Shown here: piece by piece, positions 20,987 through 33,929 of the stretch
Layout of the letters: the number at the start of each line of letters is the position of its first letter
Position numbering within the stretch: the stretch's first letter is position 1
DNA from: Bordetella genomosp. 7
Lineage (GTDB): Bacteria; Pseudomonadota; Gammaproteobacteria; Burkholderiales; Burkholderiaceae_B
Length of the DNA: 64,000 bases
Assembly (NCBI RefSeq): GCF_002261265.1
Contig: NZ_NEVK01000003.1
Coordinates: 1 to 64,000, forward strand
Direction of reading: 5' to 3'
Position numbers and translations under genes: made by a program
The notes under the pieces: generated by a model
What the model saw: only the letters and a program-made list of their open reading frames with translations
Told to the model about the DNA's origin: nothing
The model's database searches: none

Positions 20987-22213
20987 ATGACCCGTGACAT
21001 CAAGGACCTTATCGTCGCCCTGGACATCGGCACCAGCAAGGTGGTCGCCGTGGTCGCCGAAATCCTGCCCGAGGGCCGCTTCGAAGTGCTGGGCCTGGGC
21101 CAGCATGAGTCGCGCGGCATGCGCAAGGGCGTGGTCGTCAATATCGAGACCACCGTCAACTCTATCCAGCGTGCGCTGGAAGAGGCCGAGCTGATGGCCG
21201 ACTGCAAGATCCGCGACGTCTATACAGGGATCGCCGGCAGCCATATCCGCAGTTTCAACTCCAGCGGCATGGTCGCTGTGAAAGACAAGGAAGTCACCGC
21301 CACCGACGTGGCGCGCGTGATCGAGACCGCCAAGGCCGTCAATATTCCCACCGACCAGCAGGTGCTGCACGTGCTGACCCAGGAATTCATCGTCGACGGC
21401 CAGGAAGACATCCGCGAGCCCATCGGCATGAGCGGCCTGCGGCTCGAGGTCCGCGTGCATATCGTCACCGGCGCGGTCAGCGCGGCGCAGAACATTGTCA
21501 AGTGCGTGCGGCGCTGCGGGCTCGAGGTGCAGGACCTGATTCTGCAGCCGCTGGCTTCCAGCCTGTCGTGCCTGACATCCGACGAAAAAGAACTGGGCGT
21601 GGTGCTGGTCGATATCGGCGGCGGCACGACCGACGTGGCCATTTTCACCGGCGGGGCGATACGCCATACCGCGGTGCTGCCCATTGCTGGCGACCAGATC
21701 ACTAACGATCTTGCCGCCATGCTGCGTACGCCGACGCCCGACGCCGAAGAGATCAAGCTGCGCTATGGCGTGGCCAAGCAGGTGCTGGCGCGTCCGGACG
21801 AGGCGGTCGAGGTGCCGGGCCTGGGCGATCGTGGCCCGCGCCAGGTCAAGCGCCAGGCGCTGGGGGCGGTGATCGAGCCGCGCGTCGAAGAACTGTTTTC
21901 GCTGGTGCAGCAAGTGGTGCGCGACTCGGGCTACGAAGACCTGCTGTCGTCCGGCGTCGTGCTGACTGGCGGCACGTCGCAGCTGCCCGGCATGGTCGAG
22001 CTGGCCGAGGATGTGTTCCTGAAGCCGGTGCGCGTGGCCGTGCCCGAATACGAAGGCAGCCTGGCGGACGTGATGCGCAACCCGCGCTTCTCGACCGTGA
22101 TGGGCCTGCTTCAAGAGGCACGCATGCAACGGGTGCGCGGCCGCAAAGTGGCGGCGCAGACCGGTAGTTTCAAGACGCTGCTGGCGCGTATGAAGGAGTG
22201 GTTCATGAACTGA
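20987..22213 (+). CDS. ftsA: Cell division protein FtsA
   Basis: A 408-residue actin-like ATPase that tethers FtsZ to the membrane. Motifs are VALDIGTSKVVAVVAE (phosphate 1), VVLVDIGGGTTDVAIFTGG (phosphate 2) and VLTGGTSQLPGMVELAEDVF, with a C-terminal amphipathic tail ending TLLARMKEWFMN that anchors to membrane. The ATG at 20987 lies four bp after the ftsQ stop. A reading-frame extension back to 20900 is an ftsQ shadow. Confidence 0.95.
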   Translation: MTRDIKDLIVALDIGTSKVVAVVAEILPEGRFEVLGLGQHESRGMRKGVVVNIETTVNSIQRALEEAELMADCKIRDVYTGIAGSHIRSFNSSGMVAVKDKEVTATDVARVIETAKAVNIPTDQQVLHVLTQEFIVDGQEDIREPIGMSGLRLEVRVHIVTGAVSAAQNIVKCVRRCGLEVQDLILQPLASSLSCLTSDEKELGVVLVDIGGGTTDVAIFTGGAIRHTAVLPIAGDQITNDLAAMLRTPTPDAEEIKLRYGVAKQVLARPDEAVEVPGLGDRGPRQVKRQALGAVIEPRVEELFSLVQQVVRDSGYEDLLSSGVVLTGGTSQLPGMVELAEDVFLKPVRVAVPEYEGSLADVMRNPRFSTVMGLLQEARMQRVRGRKVAAQTGSFKTLLARMKEWFMN

Positions 22214-22339
22214 TCAAAGGAGCAGGCAGGGCCTGTTCCTGGCGGCTGCAGCCCAAACAGACAACAGGGCGGCATTCGCCGAACCGAGGCGTTTCAAAAC
22301 CGTTGCGGACCACATGGCCGGCTTCGTTTTTGAGGCGAC

Positions 22340-22374
22340 TCACAAAAATAGGCTGTCGGGGAATTTTTTTGTGA
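22340..22374 (+). promoter_or_regulatory. Inverted repeat in the ftsZ leader
   Basis: TCACAAAAA (22340-22348) and TTTTTGTGA (22366-22374) are perfect 9-bp arms 17 nt apart, lying 32 bp upstream of the ftsZ start in the 192-bp ftsA-ftsZ gap. It could be a protein-binding palindrome or a weak RNA hairpin affecting ftsZ expression. No clear promoter was seen next to it. Confidence 0.4.
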
Positions 22375-22405
22375 ATTGCAAATCCAGACTTGTGAGGGAG
22401 TCATC

Positions 22406-23587
<1,182 letters not shown>

Positions 23588-23598
23588 CGGTGTTGCAA

Positions 23599-23681
23599 CG
23601 GGCCGGGGAACCGGCCCGACTCCCTCGACGCCGGCCCGTCCTTCCCCAGGCGGGCCGGTCATGGGCGGCATTGTGCCGCCC
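23599..23681 (+). terminator. Three GC-rich hairpins after ftsZ
   Basis: CGGGCCGG/CCGGCCCG (23599-23618), CCGGCCCG/CGGGCCGG (23631-23658) and GGGCGGCA/TGCCGCCC (23663-23681) make three successive stems. The first two use the same stem sequence in opposite order, so alternative pairings between them are possible. No U-tract follows the first two. After the third comes GAAAAGG. It probably ends or attenuates the dcw transcript before lpxC. Confidence 0.5.
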
Positions 23682-23719
23682 GAAAAGGGGACATATCAGC
23701 GGCAAATATTACGTGCACA

Positions 23720-23748
23720 TGGCACCCGGGTCTCCACAGGGTTACAAT
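23720..23748 (+). promoter_or_regulatory. Possible lpxC promoter
   Basis: TACAAT at 23743-23748 is a fair -10 box, with TGGCAC at 23720-23725 17 bp upstream as a weak -35. It lies 62 bp before the lpxC start and after the hairpins that follow ftsZ. Confidence 0.35.
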
Positions 23749-23809
23749 ATGCACTTATGCCGGTGATTTCATTGATCTTTACTGGCGCAGGCTTCCCGCA
23801 CAATTTCCC

Positions 23810-24733
23810 ATGTTCCGACAGCGCAGCATTCAGAATCTCGTCCGTACCACTGGCGTAGGCGTCCATTCCGGCCGCCGGGTCGAGCTCACGTTGCGCCCTG
23901 CCGAAGCCAATACGGGCATCGTGTTTCATCGCGTCGACCTGCCCGAAGTCGTCGATCTGCCGGCGCAGGCCATGACCGTGGGCGACACCCGCATGGCGTC
24001 GGTGCTGCAGCAAGGCGACGTGCGCGTCTCCACAGTCGAGCACCTGATGTCGGCGCTGGCGGGCCTGGGCATCGACAACCTGCATGTCGACCTTACCGCC
24101 GAAGAAGTCCCCATCATGGACGGCAGCGCTGCCACCTTTGTGTACCTGCTGCGTTCGGCCGGCATTGTGGAGCAGAACGCGCCCAAGCAATTCATCAAGG
24201 TGCTCAAGCCGGTTGAAATCCGCGAAGGCGAGGGCCGCAGCCTGAAATGGGCGCGCCTGGAACCGCACGACGGCTTTGCCTTGGCCTTCTCGATCGATTT
24301 CCGTCATCCGGCTATCGATTCCACCGCGAATTTCGCCGAAATCGATTTCGCCACCCATTCCTACGTGCGCGAGATCGCCCGCGCGCGCACCTTTGGCTTT
24401 GTCAACGAAGTCGAGGCCTTGCGTTCCATGGGGCTTGCCCGGGGCGGCAGCCTGGACAACGCCATCGTCATGGACGAGTACCGGGTGCTCAACAGCGATG
24501 GCTTGCGCTACGACGACGAGTTCGTCAAGCACAAGATCCTGGACGCCATCGGCGACCTTTATCTGTTGGGCAAGCCGCTGGTGGCCCGCTACGTGGCATG
24601 CAAATCGGGCCACGGGCTGAACAACCAGCTGGCCCGCGCGCTGCTGGCGCAGCGCGATGCCTGGGAATTGGTCACTTACGAATCCCAGGCGGCGGCCCCG
24701 CAGGCGTTCCGCCACGAATGGAAGCTGGCCTGA
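23810..24733 (+). CDS. lpxC: UDP-3-O-acyl-N-acetylglucosamine deacetylase
   Basis: A 307-residue zinc deacetylase, the committed step of lipid A synthesis in the cytoplasm. Family motifs are [37 protein letters not shown] with the zinc His, and the second zinc site [14 protein letters not shown], then [16 protein letters not shown]. It starts at ATG 23810. Position just after ftsZ is the standard arrangement in proteobacteria. Length is normal. Confidence 0.95.
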   Translation: MFRQRSIQNLVRTTGVGVHSGRRVELTLRPAEANTGIVFHRVDLPEVVDLPAQAMTVGDTRMASVLQQGDVRVSTVEHLMSALAGLGIDNLHVDLTAEEVPIMDGSAATFVYLLRSAGIVEQNAPKQFIKVLKPVEIREGEGRSLKWARLEPHDGFALAFSIDFRHPAIDSTANFAEIDFATHSYVREIARARTFGFVNEVEALRSMGLARGGSLDNAIVMDEYRVLNSDGLRYDDEFVKHKILDAIGDLYLLGKPLVARYVACKSGHGLNNQLARALLAQRDAWELVTYESQAAAPQAFRHEWKLA

Positions 24734-24740
24734 CGGCCAG

Positions 24741-25232
24741 TCAGCGGGGTTTGTGATGGGCCAGCAGCCTGGCCACTGCATCGGCCAGCGGACCCGGCCG
24801 CAGTGTTCCCTTTAGCTGTTCAAAGGCGCCCAGCGCGGTTTCGCCCAGGGGCTCGGCTTCTTTGGGCGGGCGCGGCATTTTCGCGCCGGGCTTGGGCATT
24901 CCCGCTTGAACGCGAACCGCAATTTCGTTAAGGTTCCAGCCTTGGGCGCAGAGCGCCTGTGCGATCCGCGGCGCCATCTGGCGAAGCTTGGCCGCATGGG
25001 CGGCACTGGGCACCGCCAGCGTCAGGCGCTGGCTTTCCAGTTTGGCCACCACGCACATGACGCCTAGCGCAGGCGGCAGCACGGCGGCCACGGCTTGTTG
25101 TATTTGCAGATGCGTGCGTGCCGTAGCCAGTACGCCGGCGGCGCGCGTATCGTGACCCAGCCACCCCAGGGCGGTGTTGCCTTCCCGCCGGCCGGTGGCC
25201 GAACGTGTGCGGTATGGAATGGATCTGTTCAT
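24741..25232 (-). CDS. DUF721 (DciA-like) domain protein
   Basis: A 163-residue basic protein converging on lpxC. The N-terminal region (about residues 25-105) resembles DUF721, the family that includes the replicative-helicase loader DciA (helix HLQIQQAVAAVLPPALG, then VAKLESQRLTLAVPSAAHAA and KLRQMAPRIAQAL). The C-terminal half is a Pro/Lys-rich tail with a helix. I chose ATG 25232. The frame stays open to 25637 across the M23 gene without similarity. Genes of this family lie between lpxC and secA in many proteobacteria. Replication loading is an inference from family. Confidence 0.7.
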   Translation of the reverse strand: MNRSIPYRTRSATGRREGNTALGWLGHDTRAAGVLATARTHLQIQQAVAAVLPPALGVMCVVAKLESQRLTLAVPSAAHAAKLRQMAPRIAQALCAQGWNLNEIAVRVQAGMPKPGAKMPRPPKEAEPLGETALGAFEQLKGTLRPGPLADAVARLLAHHKPR

Positions 25233-25259
25233 GCCGGCTCGAATAACAGGATACGTACC

Positions 25260-26261
25260 TTGAAAATCGTGATTATGCATGCCCGCGACGGGCAGCCTGG
25301 CCAGTTCGCCCTGGGGGGCGCGCAGCTGGTCCTGGTGCTGGCGGCCTTGCTGGCCACGGCCGCGCTCATCGGCGCCACCGTACAGCGCTACCTTACTCCA
25401 GTTGCCCCCGCCGCGTATTCGGTCGACTGGGCGGCCTACGCCCAGGATGCCCAGCCGGGGCGCGAGGCGGCGTTCCTGCGCGAAAACGTCAGCATGCTGG
25501 CCGCCAAGGTGGGCGAATTGCAGGCCAAGCTGGTGGGCATCGACAGCCTGGGCCGGCGCGTGGCCCAGGTCGCCGGCGTGGCCTATACCGATCCCGAACT
25601 GGCTGCCGAGCTCAATGCGCCCGCTCACGCCGAGCACGTCATGGACGATCTTTTCACCGACCGCCAGCCCCCGGGATACGAATCGGCCGAAGAGCTCGGC
25701 CGGCGTCTGGACGAGCTGCAGATGCGCCTGACGCAGCAGACGGACAATCTGCGCATGCTGGATGTGGCGCTGACGCGGCGTTCGGCCGACCAGGCCAGGC
25801 TGCCCTCCGGCGCGCCCATTGCCGATTATCCCTACCTGAGTTCGTCATACGGATGGCGCCGCAACCCGGTCACCCACCGCTACGCGATGCACGAGGGCCT
25901 GGATTTCTCCGCGCCGTCGGGTACCCCGATCCTTGCGGCGTCGGGGGGCGTGGTGCTCGAGGCCAGTTACCTGGCTGGCTACGGCAATACGGTCGAGATC
26001 GACCATGGCGACGGCCTGATCACCCGTTATGCCCACGCGTCCAAGCTGCTCGTCAAGCCCGGCGATGTGGTCGCGCGCGGCCAGGAGATCGCGCGCGTCG
26101 GCTCTACGGGCCGCTCTACGGGCCCCCACCTGCACTTCGAGGTGCGCCTGGCGGGCCAGCCCCTGGATCCCCGCCTGTTCCTGCAGTCGCCCGAGGCCCG
26201 GCCGCCGGTGGTCGCTCAGGGCCCGGATACCGCCGCGGCCGGCGAACCGCTCACCCAATGA
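25260..26261 (+). CDS. M23 family metallopeptidase (LytM-type)
   Basis: A 333-residue membrane-anchored protein with one N-terminal membrane segment (about residues 21-41), a coiled-coil region and a C-terminal LytM zinc endopeptidase domain. The zinc motifs are HEGLDFSAP (HxxxD) and GPHLHFEVR (HxH), so the domain looks catalytically intact. It probably cleaves peptidoglycan cross-links or, like EnvC/NlpD, regulates amidases. I propose TTG 25260, with AGGA about eight bp upstream. GTG 25269 and ATG 25275 are alternatives. It diverges from the DUF721 gene and precedes secA. Confidence 0.85.
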   Translation: MKIVIMHARDGQPGQFALGGAQLVLVLAALLATAALIGATVQRYLTPVAPAAYSVDWAAYAQDAQPGREAAFLRENVSMLAAKVGELQAKLVGIDSLGRRVAQVAGVAYTDPELAAELNAPAHAEHVMDDLFTDRQPPGYESAEELGRRLDELQMRLTQQTDNLRMLDVALTRRSADQARLPSGAPIADYPYLSSSYGWRRNPVTHRYAMHEGLDFSAPSGTPILAASGGVVLEASYLAGYGNTVEIDHGDGLITRYAHASKLLVKPGDVVARGQEIARVGSTGRSTGPHLHFEVRLAGQPLDPRLFLQSPEARPPVVAQGPDTAAAGEPLTQ

Positions 26262-26422
26262 TCCGGTGCGACGCTTTTGCGGTTGGTCCTGTCACTGCCG
26301 CGCAGGTGCGTTAAACTCGATTGTTTCCCAGCGGAGTTGTCCGCTCAACCAAATAACAATCCGCCCCGGGCGGAGTCCGGCCCATCGGGGGGCGGGCGCC
26401 GCCGGTGCCGCCACCGACACGC

Positions 26423-29182
<2,760 letters not shown>

Positions 29183-29192
29183 GGGCGCCGCC

Positions 29193-29912
29193 ATGTTGCA
29201 CGACGCGGGGCGCACGGAATTCGACCACGCCGTGGTCATGGTGCGCGACCGGCTCGACGAGCTGGCGCCACACTACGAACGGCAGGGCTTTCTGCTGAGC
29301 GACAAGTCGGTGCACAACCTGGGTTCGTGCAACCGGCTCGTCGTACTCGACAGTACGTACATCGAATTGCTGGGCTGGCCGCCCGGCGCGCCGCCCGCAC
29401 GCAAAGAAATTGCCGATTCGCCGTTCGGGCTCGAGGCCCTGGTGTTTCGCACCGATGACGCCCAGCGCACCTACCAGCGGTTGCACGACGCGGGTTTTGC
29501 GGTGAACCCCGTACAAGACCTGACGCGACCGGCCCAGGTCGATGGCCGCGAAGTGCAGGCCCGTTTTCAGACGGTGCGCTTTTCGCAGCAGCCGCTGCCC
29601 GGTTTCCGGATGTACTTCTGCCGCCACCTGACGCCGGAATGTGTATGGAATCCGGCGCTGATGTCGCACGCCAACGGCGCGCGGCGCATTCACAGCATCG
29701 AGGTGCGGGCCTCGGACGCGCGCGAGGTGGCCAGGCAGCTGGCAACAGTGGCAGACGTTCCCGTCGAGGCCGCCGGCGACGGCTGGGATGTGCCGCTGGG
29801 CAACATGCACCTGCATGTCGTTCCGGACGCGGGCGCTGTTCAGCCCACGCTGGCCCGCCTGGTGCTCGAAAACCGCGACGGCGTGCGCTACGCGCTGGAC
29901 ACCGGGCTGTAG
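29193..29912 (+). CDS. Glyoxalase-like (VOC superfamily) protein
   Basis: A 239-residue protein of the glyoxalase-like/VOC group, with paired beta-alpha-beta-beta-beta halves. It opens FDHAVVMVRDRLDEL, has IELLGWPPGAPP in the middle of the first half and RRIHSIEVRASDA at the start of the second. It ends NMHLHVVPDAG. Substrate is unknown; such proteins bind a metal and a small organic molecule. It starts 10 bp after the secA stop, so it may be co-transcribed. Confidence 0.75.
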   Translation: MLHDAGRTEFDHAVVMVRDRLDELAPHYERQGFLLSDKSVHNLGSCNRLVVLDSTYIELLGWPPGAPPARKEIADSPFGLEALVFRTDDAQRTYQRLHDAGFAVNPVQDLTRPAQVDGREVQARFQTVRFSQQPLPGFRMYFCRHLTPECVWNPALMSHANGARRIHSIEVRASDAREVARQLATVADVPVEAAGDGWDVPLGNMHLHVVPDAGAVQPTLARLVLENRDGVRYALDTGL

Positions 29913-29927
29913 CCGCGGCACGCAAGC

Positions 29928-30461
29928 TCAGGCGGCGGCCGGCACCAACTGGTTCACGCCCGATTGCGCGTCGGCCTGTGCCACCCCATAGATGTGCAAG
30001 GATATCGCCACGCGGTCGCCCGCATTGCGCAGCCGGTGTATCTGGTGCAGGCCGGGAGTGGCGGTGGCCACGTCGCGCGGCCGCCGCAGCGCCTCGCCCA
30101 CGGGGCGGGCCACGCACGCTGCGGCGTCCCACTGGTAATGGGTTTCCTGAAGTTCTCCCTGCAGCACCCGGTAGGCGCACCAGGTCTTGTGGCCGTGCAC
30201 CGGCGTCGCCTGGCCGGGGCGCCATACCAGGTAGAAAACCGTGAACGTGCCCTGCGGATCGCTGTAGGCGATGTGACGCAGGTAGGTATCCGGATGGCCG
30301 TCGCGCAAATGCACCGGCAGGTGCTCGAGCAAGTCCGGTGCGTCGGCGGCGCTCCTGGCCAGGATATCCAGCAGATGGCGCTGCGCCTGGCGCTGCGCGG
30401 CGCGCACGGCAAAGCATAGGGAATCCAGGCAAGTCACGGTGGTTGCGCTGATGTGCTGCAT
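29928..30461 (-). CDS. Cysteine dioxygenase-like cupin
   Basis: A 177-residue iron-dependent thiol dioxygenase of the cysteine dioxygenase type I family. The cupin metal site is visible as the His pair in TPVHGHKTWCAYRVLQGELQ and a third His in LHQIHRLRNAGDRVAISLHI. Family members oxidise cysteine to cysteine sulfinate or 3-mercaptopropionate to its sulfinate. A distinguishing Arg was not resolved here. It converges with the VOC gene and diverges from dadA. Confidence 0.8.
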   Translation of the reverse strand: MQHISATTVTCLDSLCFAVRAAQRQAQRHLLDILARSAADAPDLLEHLPVHLRDGHPDTYLRHIAYSDPQGTFTVFYLVWRPGQATPVHGHKTWCAYRVLQGELQETHYQWDAAACVARPVGEALRRPRDVATATPGLHQIHRLRNAGDRVAISLHIYGVAQADAQSGVNQLVPAAA

Positions 30462-30652
30462 GGCGTTCTTGAAAGGCAGGTTGACCCGACCATGCTATCG
30501 CCTTGCCCCGGAACGGTTTTGCCAAATGCGCCCGCCGGCGGCGCGGGATTAGAAAAAATTTGCGTGACCGCCGGGGGTTCTATGCACGTTTGCCCGCGCA
30601 GCGCATAATTCGCGCACGCAAGCGTGTGTAGACCAGGCTATCAGGAGCGGAC

Positions 30653-31915
30653 ATGAAGGTCGCAGTGTTGGGGGCGGGTGTCGCCGGCGTCGCCGTGGCG
30701 TATTACTTGTGGCGCGACGGGCATGAAGTCACGGTGCTGGACCGCCAGCCAGGCCCCGCGATGGAGACCAGCTTTGGCAACGCCGGCGGCCTGTGCCCCA
30801 GCTTCGCCGGCCCTTGGGCCGCGCCGGGCATGGTGGGCAAGGTGTTGAAAATGGCCCTGCAACGCCAGGCGCCCATCCGTTTTTCGTTTGCCCCGAATCC
30901 ACGCAAGCTGGCCTGGCTGGCGCGCTGGCTGGGCAACTGTACCGCCGAGCGCTTCCGCGACAACAAACTGCGCATGCAGCGGGTGGCCCATTACAGCGAT
31001 GCCTGCCTGCGGGAACTGGCGGACTCGGGCTTGCCCATCGAGTTCGATCATCACCGCGACGGCACCTTGCAAGTGTTTCGCGCGCAAGCCGACATGAAAG
31101 CCGTGCCTGCCATTACGCGCGCCCTGGATGAATTCGAGGTTCCGTGGCAATTGCTCGATGCGAGCGGCGTGCGTCGCCTGGAGCCTGCTTTGGCATCGGC
31201 CCAGGCCCCGATTGCGGGTGCGCTTTACTTGCCGCTGGACGGCTCGGGCGACAGTCACAAGTTTGCCAATGACCTGGCCGCCTATCTGGCGTCGCAGGGC
31301 GTGACCTTTCGGTACGGCGCGCGCGTCAGCGCATTGGCACGGGCGGGCGACCGCATCGAGGGGATACGCATCGACGGCGCCGCCGGTCTGCTGGCGGCCG
31401 ATGCATACGTGGTGGCCCTGGGAACGCAGGCGCCGTTCCTGTTGCGTCCGCTGGGCCTGAAGCTGCCCGTGTACCCCTTGAAAGGCTATTCGATCACGGC
31501 GCGCATTACCGACGATGCCCGCGCGCCCCGTGCCGCCATCATGGACGAATACAACAAGGTCATGATCTCGCGCCTGGGCGATCGCGTGCGGGCGGCCGGC
31601 ATGGCCGAACTCAAGGGCTATAGCCTGGCCGTGGACCCCGGCCGCGTGGCATTTCTTGCCGGCGTGGTGCGCGAATGGTTTCCGCAAGGCCTGGACCTGG
31701 ATGGGGCGCAGCCCTGGGCGGGGCTGCGCCCCATGACACCCGACGGGCCGGCCATACTGGGCAAGACACGCTATGCCAATCTGTTCCTGGATTGCGGCCA
31801 TGGATCCAATGGCTGGACGCAGGCCTGCGGCACCGGCAAGATCGTGGCGGACGTCGTGGCCGGGCGCACGCCGGAAATCGACCTGGACGGCCTGACTGCA
31901 GACCGTTATGCCTGA
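30653..31915 (+). CDS. dadA: D-amino acid dehydrogenase (DadA-type)
   Basis: A 420-residue FAD-dependent membrane-associated dehydrogenase that oxidises D-amino acids such as D-alanine to keto acids. The N-terminal Rossmann motif VLGAGVAGVAVAYYLWRDGHEV, the segment ETSFGNAGGLCPSFAGPWAAPG and the C-terminal GLRPMTPDGPAILGK and GHGSNGWTQACGTG are characteristic of DadA. An Lrp-type regulator follows immediately, the usual partner for alanine-responsive control. It starts at ATG 30653, with AGGAGCGG upstream. Confidence 0.9.
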   Translation: MKVAVLGAGVAGVAVAYYLWRDGHEVTVLDRQPGPAMETSFGNAGGLCPSFAGPWAAPGMVGKVLKMALQRQAPIRFSFAPNPRKLAWLARWLGNCTAERFRDNKLRMQRVAHYSDACLRELADSGLPIEFDHHRDGTLQVFRAQADMKAVPAITRALDEFEVPWQLLDASGVRRLEPALASAQAPIAGALYLPLDGSGDSHKFANDLAAYLASQGVTFRYGARVSALARAGDRIEGIRIDGAAGLLAADAYVVALGTQAPFLLRPLGLKLPVYPLKGYSITARITDDARAPRAAIMDEYNKVMISRLGDRVRAAGMAELKGYSLAVDPGRVAFLAGVVREWFPQGLDLDGAQPWAGLRPMTPDGPAILGKTRYANLFLDCGHGSNGWTQACGTGKIVADVVAGRTPEIDLDGLTADRYA

Positions 31916-31941
31916 CACCTTTTACGCCGGCGGACCGCTAC

Positions 31942-32409
31942 ATGGACCAGATTGATCTCAAAATACTGAGCCTGCTGCAGAAAGACGCCACGCGCCCGGT
32001 GGCCGAGATTGCCGAACAGGTCAATCTGTCGGTCACGCCGTGCTGGCGCCGCATACAGAAGCTGAAAGAAGACGGCGTGATCGAACGCACCACCGTGCTG
32101 GTCGACCCGGGCGCCGTGGGCCTGGGGCTGACCGTTTTTGTGTCGATCAAGACCAGCCAGCACAATGCCAAGTGGACGCAGAACCTGATCGGCGCCGTGA
32201 CGTCCCTGCCCAACGTCGTCGAGTTTCATCGCATGGCGGGCGACCTGGACTATCTCTTGAAAGTGGTCGTGGCGGATATGGCGGCCTACGACCGCTTCTA
32301 TCAGCGGCTGATCAAGGCGGTGGACCTGCTCGATGTCAGCGCCAGCTTTTCGATGGAAGTGATCAAGAGCACAACCGAACTCCCGCTGGAGCCCGCCGGG
32401 CGGCCGTAG
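31942..32409 (+). CDS. Lrp/AsnC family transcriptional regulator
   Basis: A 155-residue regulator with an N-terminal helix-turn-helix (about residues 1-55: MDQIDLKILSLLQKDATRPV, NLSVTPCWRRIQKLKEDGVI) and a C-terminal RAM ligand domain (HRMAGDLDYLLKVVV). It starts 26 bp after dadA and likely controls it in response to an amino acid such as alanine. It starts at ATG 31942. An upstream open frame overlaps dadA and is a shadow. Confidence 0.88.
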   Translation: MDQIDLKILSLLQKDATRPVAEIAEQVNLSVTPCWRRIQKLKEDGVIERTTVLVDPGAVGLGLTVFVSIKTSQHNAKWTQNLIGAVTSLPNVVEFHRMAGDLDYLLKVVVADMAAYDRFYQRLIKAVDLLDVSASFSMEVIKSTTELPLEPAGRP

Positions 32410-32427
32410 GATGGCGGGCCGCCGTGG

Positions 32428-33903
32428 CTACAGCAGGAAAATGGTGGCCAGGCCCAGGAAGATGAAAAAGCCCAGCGAGTCGGTGGCGAATGTCAGCAGT
32501 ACCGACGAGCCGATGGCCGGGTCTTTGCCAAAGCGCGCGCGCACCATGGGCACCAGCACGCCGACCGACGCGCCTACCAGCATGTTGCAGATCATGGCCG
32601 CCATCATCACGATGGCAATGGCGACGGAATTCGATATGCCCCAGGCAAACAACGCCGCCACCACGCTGCCGCACAGGCCCACCAGCAGGGTGACGAGCAT
32701 TTCGCGCTTGACCAGCTGCCACAGGTTGCGGCCGGTAATGCGGCCCACGGCCAGCGCGCGGATGATCATGGTCATCGTTTGGTTGCCCGAGTTTCCGCCG
32801 ATGCCCGCCACGATGGACATCAGGAAAGCCAGGATCACGATGTGGCTGACGGTGTCTTCGAACCGCGAGGCGACAAACGACGCGGTTGCCGCCGTGCACA
32901 GATTGAACAGCAGCCATGGCGCCCGGTTGCGCAGGGCCATCGCGACGGGCGCAAAGATGTCTTCTTCTTGCAGGCCGGCGCGCGACAGCGCTTGTTCTTG
33001 CGAGTCTTCGCGCATCACGTCGACCACGTCGGCAATGGTGACCCGCCCGATCAGCCGGCCCTGGTCGTCCATGACAGGCGCCGACACGAGATCGTAGCGC
33101 TCGAATGCACCGGCGGCATCGGCGTCGGAATCCAGCGGATTGAGCGTCAGGAAATCCGTGCTCATGACCTCGCGCACTTCGGTTTCGGGTTCGCTGACCA
33201 GCAGCTTCGACAAGGGCAGGACGCCCTGCAGCTTGTCTTGCCGGTCGACCACGAAAACCTGGTCGGTGTGGTCGGGCAGTTCGTGCAGGCGACGCAGGTA
33301 GCGCAACACCACTTCGAGCGTGACGTCTTCGCGTACACGCACCATTTCGAAGTCCATGATGGCGCCCACGCTGTCCTCGGGGTACCCCATGGCCTCGAGC
33401 AACTGCGCGCGCTCTTCTTCGGTCAGGCCTTTCTGCACTTCGGCCACGACATCGGGCGGCAGGTCGGGCGCCAGGTCGGCCAGCTCGTCGGCATCCATGT
33501 TGCCGGTGGCGGCCACGAGGTCCTGGCGGTCCATTGCCTCGATGAGCGATTCGCGGACCCAGTCTTCGACCTCGAGCAGGACGTCGGCGTCATGGTGAGG
33601 GCTCACCAGGCGCCAGACCGTCTGCCGTTCTTCCTTGGGCAGCGATTCGAGGATGAACGCGATGTCCGCCGGATGCAGGTCGTTGACCAGCGCCGCGAGC
33701 TCGGTCTCGTGCTGGCGATGCACCAGGTCTTCGACCAGCGAGGCCTTGCTGTCGCCTTGTTCTTGCCGATGGACCAGGTCTTCGACCACCTGCTGGCGGC
33801 GCAGCAGGTCCTGGACTTCGGCCAGGGCGTGCTGGGCGTCTTCGGGGTCGAGCCGGCGAGGCGTCGCCTTCGGCTTGGTGGCGGCGGCGGGCTGCTGCGT
33901 CAT
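32428..33903 (-). CDS. mgtE: Magnesium transporter MgtE
   Basis: A 491-residue MgtE magnesium channel. A cytoplasmic N domain (superhelical, DLHPADIAFILESLPKEERQ) is followed by two CBS domains (MSTDFLTLNPLDSDADAAG and related) that gate by Mg2+, then a C-terminal membrane domain of about five helices with the pore segment GIGGNSGNQTMTMIIRALAVG. Length is near the family norm. It is transcribed opposite to the Lrp gene. The thioesterase gene lies 27 bp upstream on the same strand. Confidence 0.92.
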   Translation of the reverse strand: MTQQPAAATKPKATPRRLDPEDAQHALAEVQDLLRRQQVVEDLVHRQEQGDSKASLVEDLVHRQHETELAALVNDLHPADIAFILESLPKEERQTVWRLVSPHHDADVLLEVEDWVRESLIEAMDRQDLVAATGNMDADELADLAPDLPPDVVAEVQKGLTEEERAQLLEAMGYPEDSVGAIMDFEMVRVREDVTLEVVLRYLRRLHELPDHTDQVFVVDRQDKLQGVLPLSKLLVSEPETEVREVMSTDFLTLNPLDSDADAAGAFERYDLVSAPVMDDQGRLIGRVTIADVVDVMREDSQEQALSRAGLQEEDIFAPVAMALRNRAPWLLFNLCTAATASFVASRFEDTVSHIVILAFLMSIVAGIGGNSGNQTMTMIIRALAVGRITGRNLWQLVKREMLVTLLVGLCGSVVAALFAWGISNSVAIAIVMMAAMICNMLVGASVGVLVPMVRARFGKDPAIGSSVLLTFATDSLGFFIFLGLATIFLL

Positions 33904-33929
33904 AGGAGTACGGCCGGGCGGGTTAGGGA

